Source: Streptacidiphilus melanogenes
GTDB taxonomy: Bacteria > Actinomycetota > Actinomycetes > Streptomycetales > Streptomycetaceae
Length of the DNA stretch: 64,000 nt
Assembly: GCF_000787835.1 (NCBI RefSeq)
Contig: NZ_BBPP01000007.1
Location: 202,090-266,089 of the forward strand
Reading direction: 5' to 3'
This document shows, in pieces, positions 48,764-58,590 of this stretch. Position numbers and translations under genes: made by a program. Position 1 is the first letter of the stretch. Each line of letters begins with the position of its first letter. The notes under the pieces were generated by a model, which saw nothing but the letters and a program-made list of their open reading frames with translations, was not told the DNA's origin and did not search any database.

Positions 48764-49897
48764 TCACCCCCGTCGCGAGAGAATCAGGTGCAGGTCGCCG
48801 AACTCGTGCCAGAGGTAGCCCTCGCGCAGCGCCTCCGCGTAGCTGCGGTCCAGCAGCGGACGGCCGCCGACCGCCTCCAGCATCATCAGGTGCGAGGCCC
48901 GCGGCTCGTGAAAGCCGGTCAGCAGCCCGTCCACCGCCCGCACCCCGCGCTCCGGGGTGATCACCAGCTCGGTCCAGCCCGAACGCGCCCGGACCGTGCC
49001 GTCCGTGCCGGCCGCCGACTCCAGCGCCCGCACCGCGGTCGTGCCGACCGCCACGACCCGCGATCCCGCCGCCCGCGCGGCGTTGACCACCCGCGCGGTC
49101 GCCTCCGGCACCTCGAACCACTCCGCGTACGGCGGCTCGTGCGACTCCACCGAGGCGACGCCCGTGTGCAGGGTGATCGGCACCACCAGTACGCCCCGGC
49201 TCACCAGCCGTGTCACCAACTCCGCCGTGAACGGCCGCGCCGCACTCGGCATCTCCGCGCTCCCCGCTCCCGCGGAGGCCGCCGGCTCGGCGAAGACGGT
49301 CTGGTACGCGGCCAGCGACCGGTCCGCGCTGGTGTACGCGTACCGGATCGGCCGCCCGTAGCGGGCCAGGTACGCCAGTGGCTCCGCCGCGCCGAAGCAC
49401 GCCCGCCACAGCCGGCTCGAACCCCCGGCGCGATCTCCGACCCGCGAGACGAGCGTGACCCTCGCCCCGCCGGTCAGCCGGACCGTCACCAGGGTGCCGT
49501 CGTGGTGCCGCTGACGGGTGCTGCCGTGGCCGTCCGGGGAGCGGAGCTCGACCACCCACTCGCTCTCGCTGCGGCGCGTCGAGAAGTGCACCACCACCGG
49601 TTCGCCCGTCTCGGCGACCCGGCCGTCCACCGCGGCCGGCAGCGTGGCGGAGGTGTTGACCACCAGCACGTCGCCCGGGCGCAGCAGCGACGGCAGCTCA
49701 CGGAAGGCGTGGTGCCCGATCCGGGGGGCCTCGTCACGAGGACCCTCGGCGACCAGCAGCCGCACGTCGTCGCGCCCGCTCGCACCCCGCTCCTCCGGCG
49801 GCGCGGCGGCCTCCAACTCGGGCGGCAGCTCCCAGTCGCCCAGCCCGTCCACGAACCCTGCGTCGTCCGCTGCCGCCACCTCCGTCGTCCCCGTCAC
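48764..49897 (-). CDS. queA: S-adenosylmethionine:tRNA ribosyltransferase-isomerase homologue
   Basis: The GTG at 49897 overlaps the upstream SDR stop (GTGA) and gives 377 residues. QueA features are PGDVLVVNTSATLPA, YGRPIRYAY near the centre (usual HGRPIRY), FTAELVTRL, HTGVASVES (usual GTFRPV-type segment is altered) and TTAVRALESA, SGWTELVITP and HLMMLEAVGG. QueA adds the cyclopentyl group to preQ1 in tRNA. Streptomycete homologues of this length are common, and their activity is not always tested. The unusual N-terminal 60 residues are Ala/Glu-rich. Confidence 0.8.
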   Translation of the reverse strand: MTGTTEVAAADDAGFVDGLGDWELPPELEAAAPPEERGASGRDDVRLLVAEGPRDEAPRIGHHAFRELPSLLRPGDVLVVNTSATLPAAVDGRVAETGEPVVVHFSTRRSESEWVVELRSPDGHGSTRQRHHDGTLVTVRLTGGARVTLVSRVGDRAGGSSRLWRACFGAAEPLAYLARYGRPIRYAYTSADRSLAAYQTVFAEPAASAGAGSAEMPSAARPFTAELVTRLVSRGVLVVPITLHTGVASVESHEPPYAEWFEVPEATARVVNAARAAGSRVVAVGTTAVRALESAAGTDGTVRARSGWTELVITPERGVRAVDGLLTGFHEPRASHLMMLEAVGGRPLLDRSYAEALREGYLWHEFGDLHLILSRRG

Positions 49898-50649
49898 CGC
49901 GCCGCCTCCGTCCCGACCACTTCGGACTCCGCTGCGGCACCCGTCCCGGCCGTGCCGTGGTCCGCCACTAGCCCCGCCGCCGTGTAGCGGCCGCTCGGCG
50001 GGCGCGAGCCGAGCAGCGCCAGCAGTCCGGGCACCGCGCCCTCCTCCGGCCGCGGCGACTCGGCCGCCGCGCCCGCGTCGGCCGCCCGGTACATCGCGGT
50101 GTCCATCTCGCCCGGGTCCACCCACCACACCCGCAGGGCGTTCCCCTCCTCGGCGAGCTCGGCGGAGAGCGAGCCCGACAGCGCCTCCAGCGCGGCCTTC
50201 GTCGCGCCGTAGCCGCCCCACGTCGGATAGGCCTCGACGGCCGCATCGGAGCTGATGTTGAGCACCGCGCCGCCGGAGGCCCGCAGCTGCGGCAGCGTCT
50301 CCTGGAGCAGCCCCAGCGGCGCCAGCACGTTGACCTCGAACGCCCGGCGCAGCTCCTCCAGCGACAGGTCCGCCACCGCGGCCAGCCCCTGGCCGCCCAG
50401 CACCCCCGCGTTGTTGACCAGTAGATCCACCCCGCCCAGGTCGGCGGCGGTGGTGGCCAGCGCGGTGCGGTGCCAGGTGTCCGTGACATCGCCCGCCACC
50501 GCGTGGATCCGCGGCCGACCGGCGGCAAGTTCGGCGAGCGCCTCCCCGCTGCGCCCGTCCACGACGACCTCCCAGCCGCGCCCGGCCAGCGCAAGCGCCA
50601 GCGCCCGGCCCAGTCCGCGCGACGCCCCCGTCACAATGGCGACTGCCAT
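49894..50649 (-). CDS. Short-chain dehydrogenase/reductase
   Basis: The 251-residue product has the SDR pattern: TGASRGLGRALALA at the N-terminus for NAD(P), LVNNAGVLG, the catalytic Ser in LNISSDAA, and Tyr-x-x-x-Lys in YGATKAALE. GDVTD supplies the dinucleotide contact. The C-terminal 40 residues are variable. It is coupled to the queA-like gene by a 4-nt overlap. The substrate is unknown. Confidence 0.9.
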   Translation of the reverse strand: MAVAIVTGASRGLGRALALALAGRGWEVVVDGRSGEALAELAAGRPRIHAVAGDVTDTWHRTALATTAADLGGVDLLVNNAGVLGGQGLAAVADLSLEELRRAFEVNVLAPLGLLQETLPQLRASGGAVLNISSDAAVEAYPTWGGYGATKAALEALSGSLSAELAEEGNALRVWWVDPGEMDTAMYRAADAGAAAESPRPEEGAVPGLLALLGSRPPSGRYTAAGLVADHGTAGTGAAAESEVVGTEAAR

Positions 50650-50853
50650 GGCCTTTCCTCCCGTGCGAGCACCGTGTGTTCCACTGCCGGCCTCCGTTCA
50701 CTGCCGACACCGCCGAAGCTAGGCCGCGCCCGGTCCCGCCCACCTCGGCCACAAGCCGCCGCACGCCGGGGCCCTTGGACCTAGGTCCCGAGCCCTGGGC
50801 CGCACCTCCCCGCGTCCGATGCTTCGGCGATCACCGGGCGGTACGGTGACGGC

Positions 50854-52071
50854 ATGTCGACGAACGAGTGCCCGCCGGGCGGCTCCGGTGGCGCGCAGGC
50901 CGGACCCGGCGATCCCTGTCTCGGCGGGATCGAGGCGATCAGCGCCGCGGTCCTCGCGATGAGCCGCCATCTGGAGGTGCGCGAGGTGCTGCAGCGGATC
51001 GTCACCTCCGCGCGCACCCTCGTCGGCGCCGAGTACGCGGCCCTCGGCGTCCCCGACGACCACGGCGGCTTCGCCCAGTTCGTCGTCGACGGCGTCAGCG
51101 AGGCCCAGTGGCGCGCCATCGGCCCGCTGCCCCGGCAGCACGGCATCCTCTTCGCGATGCTGCACGAGCAGGAGCCGACCCGCCTCGACGACGTCCGGGC
51201 CGACGAGCGCTTCGGCGGCTGGCCCAGTGCCCACCCGGACATGCGTTCCTTCCTGGGCGTCCCGATCCAGGACGGCGACGAGATCCTCGGGGCGCTGTTT
51301 CTTGCCAACAAGCACAGCCTGACGAACCCCGTGGGCCGCGACCGCTTCTCCGCCCACGACGAGGAGCTGCTGCGCATCCTCGCCGCGCACGCCGCGCTGG
51401 CGCTGGTCAACGCCCGCCTCTACGAGCGCAGTCGCGAACTCACCCTCGTCGGCGAGCGCGCCCGGATCGCGCACGAGCTGCACGACGCGGTCTCCCAGAA
51501 GCTCTTCTCGCTGCGCCTCACCGCGCAGGCAGCAGCCGCTCTCGTCGACCGCGACCCGGTGCGCGCCCGCGCCGAACTCGCCGAGGTCTCCCGCCTCGCC
51601 GCCGAGGCCGCGGAGGAACTGCGCAGTGTCGTCGTCGAACTGCGCCCCGCCGCGCTGGACGAGGACGGCCTGCTGCCCACCCTGGCCTCCCAGGTCGAGG
51701 TGCTGAACCGCGCCCACGTCGCACGCGTCGCCTTCACCCACGACCGCGTCGCCGCGCTGCCCGCCGCCCAGGAGGAGGCCGTGCTGCGCGTCGCCCAGGA
51801 GGCCCTGCACAACGCCCTGCGCCACTCGGGCGCGACCTCCGTCTCCGTCGAACTGCGCAGCGCCCCCGGCCCGCAGGGCGCCGGCCGCGGCGCGCTGCTG
51901 CGCGTCACCGACGACGGCAAGGGCTTCGACCCCGACGGCACCCGCCGCGCGGGCCGCCACCTCGGCCTGGTCTCCATGCGCGACCGCGCCGCGAGCGTCG
52001 GCGGCTCCCTCGACATCGAATCGTCCCCGGGAGCGGGGACCGTGGTGGAACTGGAGGTCCCCGGTGGGTGA
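50854..52071 (+). CDS. GAF-domain sensor histidine kinase (HisKA_3 type)
   Basis: The 405-residue protein lacks membrane segments. A GAF domain spans about residues 30-190 (RTLVGAEYAALGVPDDHGGF, MRSFLGVPIQDGDEILGALF). The dimerisation/phosphoacceptor motif RIAHELHDAVSQKLF has the likely phosphorylated His210. The HATPase_c domain follows (N box EEAVLRVAQEALHNALRHSG, G boxes RVTDDGKGFD and GRHLGLVSMRDRA). This is the DevS/NarX-like layout. The next gene encodes its response regulator and overlaps by 8 nt. Confidence 0.93.
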   Translation: MSTNECPPGGSGGAQAGPGDPCLGGIEAISAAVLAMSRHLEVREVLQRIVTSARTLVGAEYAALGVPDDHGGFAQFVVDGVSEAQWRAIGPLPRQHGILFAMLHEQEPTRLDDVRADERFGGWPSAHPDMRSFLGVPIQDGDEILGALFLANKHSLTNPVGRDRFSAHDEELLRILAAHAALALVNARLYERSRELTLVGERARIAHELHDAVSQKLFSLRLTAQAAAALVDRDPVRARAELAEVSRLAAEAAEELRSVVVELRPAALDEDGLLPTLASQVEVLNRAHVARVAFTHDRVAALPAAQEEAVLRVAQEALHNALRHSGATSVSVELRSAPGPQGAGRGALLRVTDDGKGFDPDGTRRAGRHLGLVSMRDRAASVGGSLDIESSPGAGTVVELEVPGG

Positions 52072-52711
52072 CGCGACCATCAAGGTGCTGCTCGTCGACG
52101 ACCACCAGGTCGTCCGTCGCGGCCTGCGCACCTTTCTGGAGATCCAGCCGGACATCGAGGTCGTCGGCGAGGCGGGCGACGGCGCGGACGGCGTCGAGCT
52201 CGCCGAGTCCCTGCGCCCCGACGTGGTCCTGATGGACGTGAAGATGCCCGGCACGGACGGCATCGAGGCCCTGCAGATGCTGAAGGAGCGGGGCAACCCG
52301 GCGAAGGTGCTGGTGGTCACCAGCTTCACCGAGCACCGCACCGTGGTCCCGGCCCTCAAGGCCGGAGCGGCCGGCTACGTCTACAAGGACGTCGACCCCG
52401 AGGCTCTCGCCGGCGCCATCCGCAGCGTCCACGCGGGCCATGTCCTCCTCCAGCCGGAGCTGGCCGAGGCGCTCCTCTCCGAGGACGGCACCGGCCGCGC
52501 CCCCCAGGGCCGCGGCGGCACGCTCACCGAGCGCGAACAGGAAGTCCTCGGCCTCATCGCCGACGGTCGCTCCAACCGCGAGATCGCGCGAGCGCTCACT
52601 CTCTCCGAGAAGACGGTCAAGACGCACGTGTCCAACATCCTGATGAAACTGGACTTGCAGGACCGCACCCAGGCCGCGCTCTGGGCGGTCCGCAACGGGA
52701 TCAAGGGGTAG
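52064..52711 (+). CDS. NarL/LuxR-type response regulator
   Basis: The GTG at 52064 overlaps the kinase gene. The 215-residue product has a receiver domain with the acidic pair VDDHQ, phosphoacceptor Asp58 in VVLMDVKMPG, Thr/Ser in VVTSFTEH and Lys in GYVYKDVDP. The output domain is a LuxR HTH (LTEREQEVLGLIADGRSNRE, then IARALTLSEKTVKTHVSNIL). It forms a two-component pair with the GAF kinase. Confidence 0.95.
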   Translation: MGDATIKVLLVDDHQVVRRGLRTFLEIQPDIEVVGEAGDGADGVELAESLRPDVVLMDVKMPGTDGIEALQMLKERGNPAKVLVVTSFTEHRTVVPALKAGAAGYVYKDVDPEALAGAIRSVHAGHVLLQPELAEALLSEDGTGRAPQGRGGTLTEREQEVLGLIADGRSNREIARALTLSEKTVKTHVSNILMKLDLQDRTQAALWAVRNGIKG

Positions 52712-52724
52712 GAGCACGCACCTC

Positions 52725-52789
52725 AGGGGCGCGCGGAACTGCGGAAGCGAAAGCGGCGGAGCCGCTGACTGTCACAGCCCCGCGCCCCT
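52725..52789. repeat. Interspersed palindromic element overlapping a stop codon
   Basis: The outer arms AGGGGCGCG and CGCGCCCCT pair, and inside them AGCGGC-GGA-GCCGCT forms a second stem. Sequences of this GGGGCGCG..GCGGCTCCGCC type recur between genes of streptomycetes. Here the right arm carries the TAG stop of the gene to the right, which probably acquired its stop from the element. It may also terminate the response regulator transcript. Confidence 0.6.
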
Positions 52790-53588
52790 AACGGGGCTCG
52801 TCGACCGCCGCGTTGTAGGCCGCGACTCTCGCCTTCCGTGCCGTTCTCTCCAGAGGCCGCAAGGCCCCGGCGCGCTGCGCCATCTCGCTCGCGCTGACCG
52901 CTGCGCCCTCCGTCACCGAGGCCAGGGCGACCAGCGCGGACACGCGCCTCGCGCTCTGCAGGACCCGGACCGCCCGCGGCGGGTAGCCGGGAGCCAGCAG
53001 GTCGTCCGGCTCCGACGAGCGTGAGCGCAGACGCGCCAGGGCCCGCTGGACCTCGGGGCCTGCTCCCGCGACGTCCAGTCGCACCAGCGCCTCCGTCGCC
53101 TCGCGCATGCCCTCCATCAGTTCCCGCTCCGCGTCCCGCAGCGCGGGCACGTCCGCGGGGAAACCGGGGTTGACCGGGAGCGCGTGCCAGGTGACGGCCA
53201 GCACGCCGTCGTCCGCGTGGTCCGCGCCGTGCCAGAGGGCCTCCGGGACGAGGCCCCAGGGAGCGCCCACCGCGAGAACCGCCTCGCCGGTCTCCATCGC
53301 GCGGCCGTTGAACTCCGCGGGCCCGGTCAGACCGAGCGGGTGCCCGGGGGCGGGCAGGGCCAGCCGCAGGCCCGTCGCGCCCATGGTGCGCAGGCGCCCC
53401 AGCGCCAGAGTCAGGCCGACGCCGTCCGCGCCCGGCAGGCCGCGGACCACGTGGGACTCGTCGTCGCCGCGCACCGCGTCCGCGGTGTCGTCGGGGGAGG
53501 CGTGGCCGGCGAACCAGGCGTTGCCCCAGGCGACAAGTCGGGCGGACCGGGGCTCTTCGTACGCTTCGTGCGCTTCCGTCTGCGGCAT
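52788..53588 (-). CDS. Conserved actinobacterial protein of unknown function
   Basis: The 266-residue product has no membrane segment or known catalytic motif. The N-terminal half contains GNAWFAGHASPDDTADAVRG and LTLALGRLRTMGATGLRLAL, patterns seen in a conserved streptomycete protein family without assigned role. The C-terminal 100 residues are helical and Arg/Ala-rich. It is convergent with the response regulator gene. Confidence 0.7.
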   Translation of the reverse strand: MPQTEAHEAYEEPRSARLVAWGNAWFAGHASPDDTADAVRGDDESHVVRGLPGADGVGLTLALGRLRTMGATGLRLALPAPGHPLGLTGPAEFNGRAMETGEAVLAVGAPWGLVPEALWHGADHADDGVLAVTWHALPVNPGFPADVPALRDAERELMEGMREATEALVRLDVAGAGPEVQRALARLRSRSSEPDDLLAPGYPPRAVRVLQSARRVSALVALASVTEGAAVSASEMAQRAGALRPLERTARKARVAAYNAAVDEPR

Positions 53589-53729
53589 GGGCCAAGCCTA
53601 CGGAGCGTCCGGCCACCTCGGTGGCGTAGGTTTGGACCGGCTCGGCAGGCCGCGGCCCTGAGCCGGGGCCGCGGGCGAGCGCGTGAGGCGAGAGAACAAC
53701 TCTTCATTTCATTGGGGAAGGCGTACGCA

Positions 53730-54524
<795 letters not shown>

Positions 54525-54613
54525 GCGGCGCGAGTGAGCGACGCTCGAGAGTTGATGTGCTTGTAATGATCTTTGCCGCTCTTCCCTGACGCGGAGCCAC
54601 CTGCGCAACTACC

Positions 54614-55045
54614 ATGGCTTCCGTGGAGAGTTGGGCATGGTGGCTACTGGTCGCGGTGCTGCTGTGCGCCCCTGTGGTGCACACGGCGCTGCTCGAGTTC
54701 GTCATGTTCGGTATCGGAGCCGGTGCTGCGGCGCTGACGGCCGGGCTGGGCGGTGGGATCGTGCTGCAGTTCGTCGTGTTCCTCGCCACGACGCTCGCGC
54801 TCCTGGCGTTCGTCCGTCCGATCACCAGACGCCAACGGAGCCAGGGCGCTTCGCTCCGGCACGGGATCGAGGCGCTCAAGGGGTCGGAGGCCGTGGTCCT
54901 GGAACGCGTCGACGAGCACGACGGTCGGATCAAGCTCAGGGGAGAGGTCTGGTCGGCCCGCGCGCTCGCAGCCGGGCAGGTCTTCGAACCGGGGGAGAAG
55001 GTCAACGTCGCCGAGATCGACGGCGCGACGGCCGTGGTTCTCTGA
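54614..55045 (+). CDS. NfeD-like membrane protein
   Basis: The 143-residue protein has two or three membrane helices (SWAWWLLVAVLLCAPVVHTA, FVMFGIGAGAAALTAGLGGG, LQFVVFLATTLALLAFVRPI) and a C-terminal OB-fold domain (EAVVLERVDEHDGRIKLRGE and VFEPGEKVNVAEIDG). This is the short NfeD form. It is followed by an SPFH protein gene, and the pair is conserved in bacteria as a membrane-organising unit. Confidence 0.9.
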   Translation: MASVESWAWWLLVAVLLCAPVVHTALLEFVMFGIGAGAAALTAGLGGGIVLQFVVFLATTLALLAFVRPITRRQRSQGASLRHGIEALKGSEAVVLERVDEHDGRIKLRGEVWSARALAAGQVFEPGEKVNVAEIDGATAVVL

Positions 55046-55164
55046 GCGGTTCTCAGAGTGGTTCTCCGAAGGGTTCCCGGTAGCGCTCCGAGTCGTCGGC
55101 TCGGGCCCTGGGTAGGCAAGTCAACACGGCATCAAAAACGTTCGGGTCTGTCGAGGGAGTCCCT

Positions 55165-56142
55165 GTGGATACCGTCATCATCGTCCTCGTCCTGGTGGCG
55201 GTGCTCGTCTTCGTCATGCTGCTGCGGACGATCCAGGTGATCCCGCAGGCGCAGGCGGCGATCGTGGAGCGCTTCGGCCGCTACACCCGCACACTCAACG
55301 CGGGCCTCAACATCGTGGTGCCGTTCATCGACACCATCCGCAACCGGCTCGACCTGCGCGAGCAGGTGCAGCCCTTCCCGCCGCAGCCGGTGATCACCCA
55401 GGACAACCTGGTGGTCAACATCGACACCGTCATCTACTTCCAGGTCACCGACCCGCGCGCGGCCACCTACGAGGTGCAGAGCTACCTCCAGGCCATCGAG
55501 CAGCTCACCATCACCACGCTGCGCAACATCATCGGCTCCATGGACCTGGAGTCCACCCTCACCTCCCGCGAGACCATCAACGCCGGTCTGCGCGGCGTGC
55601 TCGACGAGGCCACCGGCAAGTGGGGCATCCGCGTCAACCGCGTCGAGCTGAAGGCGATCGAGCCGCCGACCTCCATCCAGGACTCGATGGAGAAGCAGAT
55701 GCGCGCCGACCGTGACAAGCGTGCGGCGATCCTCCAGGCCGAGGGTGAGCGGCAGTCCGCCATCCTCAAGGCCGAGGGCCAGAAGCAGGCCGACGTGCTC
55801 AAGGCCGAGGGTGAGGCGCAGGCCGCCGTGCTGCGCGCCGACGGTGAGGCGGCCGCGATCCGCACCGTCTTCGAGGCGATCCACTCCGGCGACGCCGACC
55901 AGAAGGTGCTCGCCTACAAGTACCTGGAGACCCTTCCGCAGATGGCCCAGGGCGACGCGAACAAGCTCTGGATCATCCCGAGCGAGGTCAGCGACGCGAT
56001 CAAGGGCGTCGGCGGCGCGTTCCAGGGCCTGGCCCCCAAGATCCCCGGCTCGCCGGCCCCGGCCGACGCGGCCGTCAAGGCCGCCAACGGCAGCCCCGGC
56101 GTGGACCGCCGCACCGAGCGCCCCGAACTCGACCCGGAATGA
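55165..56142 (+). CDS. SPFH/band 7 (stomatin/QmcA-like) protein
   Basis: A GTG start gives 325 residues. One N-terminal membrane helix (VIIVLVLVAVLVFVMLLRTI) is followed by the SPFH domain (IVERFGRYTRTLNAGLNIVV, RLDLREQVQPFPPQPVITQD) and a long coiled coil with repeated KAEGE/RADGE units between residues 190 and 245. It should form membrane-associated oligomers. It lies 120 bp after the nfeD gene. Confidence 0.93.
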   Translation: MDTVIIVLVLVAVLVFVMLLRTIQVIPQAQAAIVERFGRYTRTLNAGLNIVVPFIDTIRNRLDLREQVQPFPPQPVITQDNLVVNIDTVIYFQVTDPRAATYEVQSYLQAIEQLTITTLRNIIGSMDLESTLTSRETINAGLRGVLDEATGKWGIRVNRVELKAIEPPTSIQDSMEKQMRADRDKRAAILQAEGERQSAILKAEGQKQADVLKAEGEAQAAVLRADGEAAAIRTVFEAIHSGDADQKVLAYKYLETLPQMAQGDANKLWIIPSEVSDAIKGVGGAFQGLAPKIPGSPAPADAAVKAANGSPGVDRRTERPELDPE

Positions 56143-56178
56143 CGGGTCCGCGTCGCCTGCCGGAGTAGCGTGCTCCCC

Positions 56179-56478
56179 ATGGGCACTCGCGACCTCCTCA
56201 GCGACGAGCAGATCACGTCCGGCCTCCTCGCCCTGCCCGAGTGGCAGCGCGAGGACGGCTCGATCCGGCGCACCGTGCAGGCCAAGGACTTCCCGGCGGC
56301 GATCCGCATCGTCGATGCCGTCGCGGAACAGGCCGAAGCCATGGACCACCACCCGGACATCGACATCCGCTGGCGCACGCTCCACTTCACGCTGTCCACC
56401 CACTCGGCGGGCGGTCTCACCGCGCTCGATCTCAAACTCGCGGCGCTCATCGATGCCGCCGCGGCCGCAGAGGCATGA
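56179..56478 (+). CDS. 4a-hydroxytetrahydrobiopterin dehydratase-like protein
   Basis: The 99-residue protein (ATG at 56179) contains the pterin-4a-carbinolamine dehydratase core: AEAMDHHPDIDIRWRTLHFT with the catalytic His pair, and THSAGGLTALD. In actinomycetes lacking phenylalanine hydroxylase it may serve another pterin or a transcriptional role. It is chromosomal and unrelated by position to folE in the ICE. Confidence 0.88.
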   Translation: MGTRDLLSDEQITSGLLALPEWQREDGSIRRTVQAKDFPAAIRIVDAVAEQAEAMDHHPDIDIRWRTLHFTLSTHSAGGLTALDLKLAALIDAAAAAEA

Positions 56479-56522
56479 GATGCTGACTCGCGCATCGGGC
56501 AGGCGGGAGTGGTTCGACAGCC

Positions 56523-58565
56523 ATGGAACGAGCAGACGAGACCGGTAACGGTCAGGAGCAGCAGTACTGGCAGCAGCCGCAGCAGCAGTCGTACGAGCCT
56601 TACGGTCAGCACGGTGAGCAGTCGTACGACTACAACTCCTACGGCGACTACTCCGGCCAGGGCTACGACGCCTCCGGCTACCAGACCTACGATCCCGCCG
56701 CCTACCAGCAGCAGTACCAGCAGGCGTACGACCCCTCGTCCGGGTACGGACAGCAGGCGTACGCGCAGCCGTACCAGCAGCAGACCGGCTACGAGCAACA
56801 GACCGGCTACGAACAGCAGTACGGCTACGAGCAGCCGACGTACGGCTTCGAGCAGAACGGGCAGACGGCCCAACAGGCGTACTACGACCCGCAGTACGCC
56901 GACGTGCCGTATGCCGACCCGCAGCAGGCGCCGGAGTACCAGCAGGCCTACTACGACCCCTCGGCCTCCGGTGCCAGCGAGGCGGCCGGCGGTTCCGGGA
57001 CGGCCATGCCCTACTGGGGTGGCGCGGAGGAGACGCCCGCCCTCAGCGAGCCGCTCGTCCCCGCGCAGGCGTCCGCGCCCGAGCAGGAGTCGATCACCGG
57101 CGAGGAGGCGCTCCCGGCCGGGTCCACCGCCGTCGGGCGCGGAGAGGAACCGCCCGCCGGAGGGCTGAAGGGGCGGGTCGTCGACGCGGCGCTCGGCCGC
57201 GGGCCGGGCGTCAACCGCAAGAGCTACCTCACCCGTCTCGCCGTCGGCGGCGGCGCGCTGCTGATCCTCGCGGGCGGCGGCTACTTCGTCGCGAGCGGCA
57301 GCTCCGGCGGCGGGCGGACCGGGGGCGGCGCCGCGGCGCAGAACCAGGCCGACATCGGCGTCAACCACAGCAAGGCCTGGGCTGCTCCGGCCGCCCCGGG
57401 CGCCGCCGCCACCGCCGCCGCCGGCAGCGGCACCGGCAACGACGGGCTGCTCGGCGCCTGGGTCACCGCCGACGCCGTCGTGCGCGGCGACGGCGAGGGC
57501 GTCACCGCCTACTCCGCCACCGACGGACACAAGCTGTGGGCCGTCAGCGCGCCCAGCTCCGGCGCCGTGCCCTGCGCGATGTCGCCGAGCGTCGACTCGG
57601 CCGGCGTCGGCGCCGTGCTCTTCCAGTCCAAGCCGGGCAACGGCCAGGCCTGCAACCTGCTCTCCGCCGTCGACACCTCCTCGGGCCAGACCAAGTGGAA
57701 GGCCCAGCTGCCCTCCGGCGGCGGCACCGCCTTCGGCGCCTCGGTCATGGTGAGCGACACCCGCGTCGTCGCCGTCTCCGACAGCGCCGCCGTCGGCTAC
57801 GACACGGCCGCCGGCAAACAGCAGTGGAGCTACTCGGGCCCCGGCAAGTACTGCGCCCTGTCCGGCAACGGCGACGGCACCTCGCTGCTGCTCCAGAGCA
57901 CCTGCGCCGACACCAACCCCAAGCAGCAGGTCATCTCGCTCGACCCGGGCACCGGCAAGCTGCGCTGGTGGCGCGGGCTGCCGCAGAACGCCTCCTCCTA
58001 CACGGTGCTCTCCGCCGAACCGGCCGTCGTCAGCGTCCACATGACCGACCCGACCCAGGACACCATCCTGTCCTTCTCGGACAAGGGCGACAGCCAGGCG
58101 ACGATCCCGGTCTCCCAGACCGGCGGCACCCTCGACTCCACCCACGGCGGCTTCGACCCCGACCCGGCCCTCTTCTTCTCCGGCACGACCATGGTCGCCG
58201 CCGTCAACCCGCCGCCGCAGTCCGCCAGCGCGGCCGCCGGGCCCACCACCCTCGCCGCCTACAGCCTCGTCAACGGCAAGGAGCTGTGGCGTAGCACCGC
58301 CCACGAGAAGGGCGTCGCCGTGCCGGTCGGCATCAACGGCTCCGCGGCGGTGGTCGCCACCGACGAGCGCGTCGGCCAACCGGCCCGGCTCAGCAACTTC
58401 GATCTCACCTCCGGTGCCGAGACCGTCGGCGGCACCTTCCCGCAGGGCACCGGATCGCTGCTCGGCTCCGGACGGGTCCTGCTGCGCGGCAGCCTGGTGG
58501 TGGCGCTGCCGGAGTTCACCGGCAGCTACAACACCTCGGCGACCGCCTGGACCGCGGCCCACTGA
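56523..58565 (+). CDS. Membrane-anchored beta-propeller protein with Gln/Tyr-rich N-terminus
   Basis: The 680-residue product begins with about 180 residues of Gln/Tyr-rich repeats (YEQQTGYEQQYGYEQPTYGF and similar), then a single membrane helix near residue 240 (LAVGGGALLILAGGGYFVAS). The extracellular part contains PQQ-like beta-propeller blades, recognisable from repeats such as GYDTAAGKQQWSYSG, SLDPGTGKLRWWRG and YSLVNGKELWRST. Similar proteins with disordered cytoplasmic tails are common in streptomycetes, often linked to Ser/Thr kinase signalling. Function unknown. Confidence 0.85.
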   Translation: MERADETGNGQEQQYWQQPQQQSYEPYGQHGEQSYDYNSYGDYSGQGYDASGYQTYDPAAYQQQYQQAYDPSSGYGQQAYAQPYQQQTGYEQQTGYEQQYGYEQPTYGFEQNGQTAQQAYYDPQYADVPYADPQQAPEYQQAYYDPSASGASEAAGGSGTAMPYWGGAEETPALSEPLVPAQASAPEQESITGEEALPAGSTAVGRGEEPPAGGLKGRVVDAALGRGPGVNRKSYLTRLAVGGGALLILAGGGYFVASGSSGGGRTGGGAAAQNQADIGVNHSKAWAAPAAPGAAATAAAGSGTGNDGLLGAWVTADAVVRGDGEGVTAYSATDGHKLWAVSAPSSGAVPCAMSPSVDSAGVGAVLFQSKPGNGQACNLLSAVDTSSGQTKWKAQLPSGGGTAFGASVMVSDTRVVAVSDSAAVGYDTAAGKQQWSYSGPGKYCALSGNGDGTSLLLQSTCADTNPKQQVISLDPGTGKLRWWRGLPQNASSYTVLSAEPAVVSVHMTDPTQDTILSFSDKGDSQATIPVSQTGGTLDSTHGGFDPDPALFFSGTTMVAAVNPPPQSASAAAGPTTLAAYSLVNGKELWRSTAHEKGVAVPVGINGSAAVVATDERVGQPARLSNFDLTSGAETVGGTFPQGTGSLLGSGRVLLRGSLVVALPEFTGSYNTSATAWTAAH

Positions 58566-58590
58566 ACCGGCAGGCGTCCCGGCACTCGGC

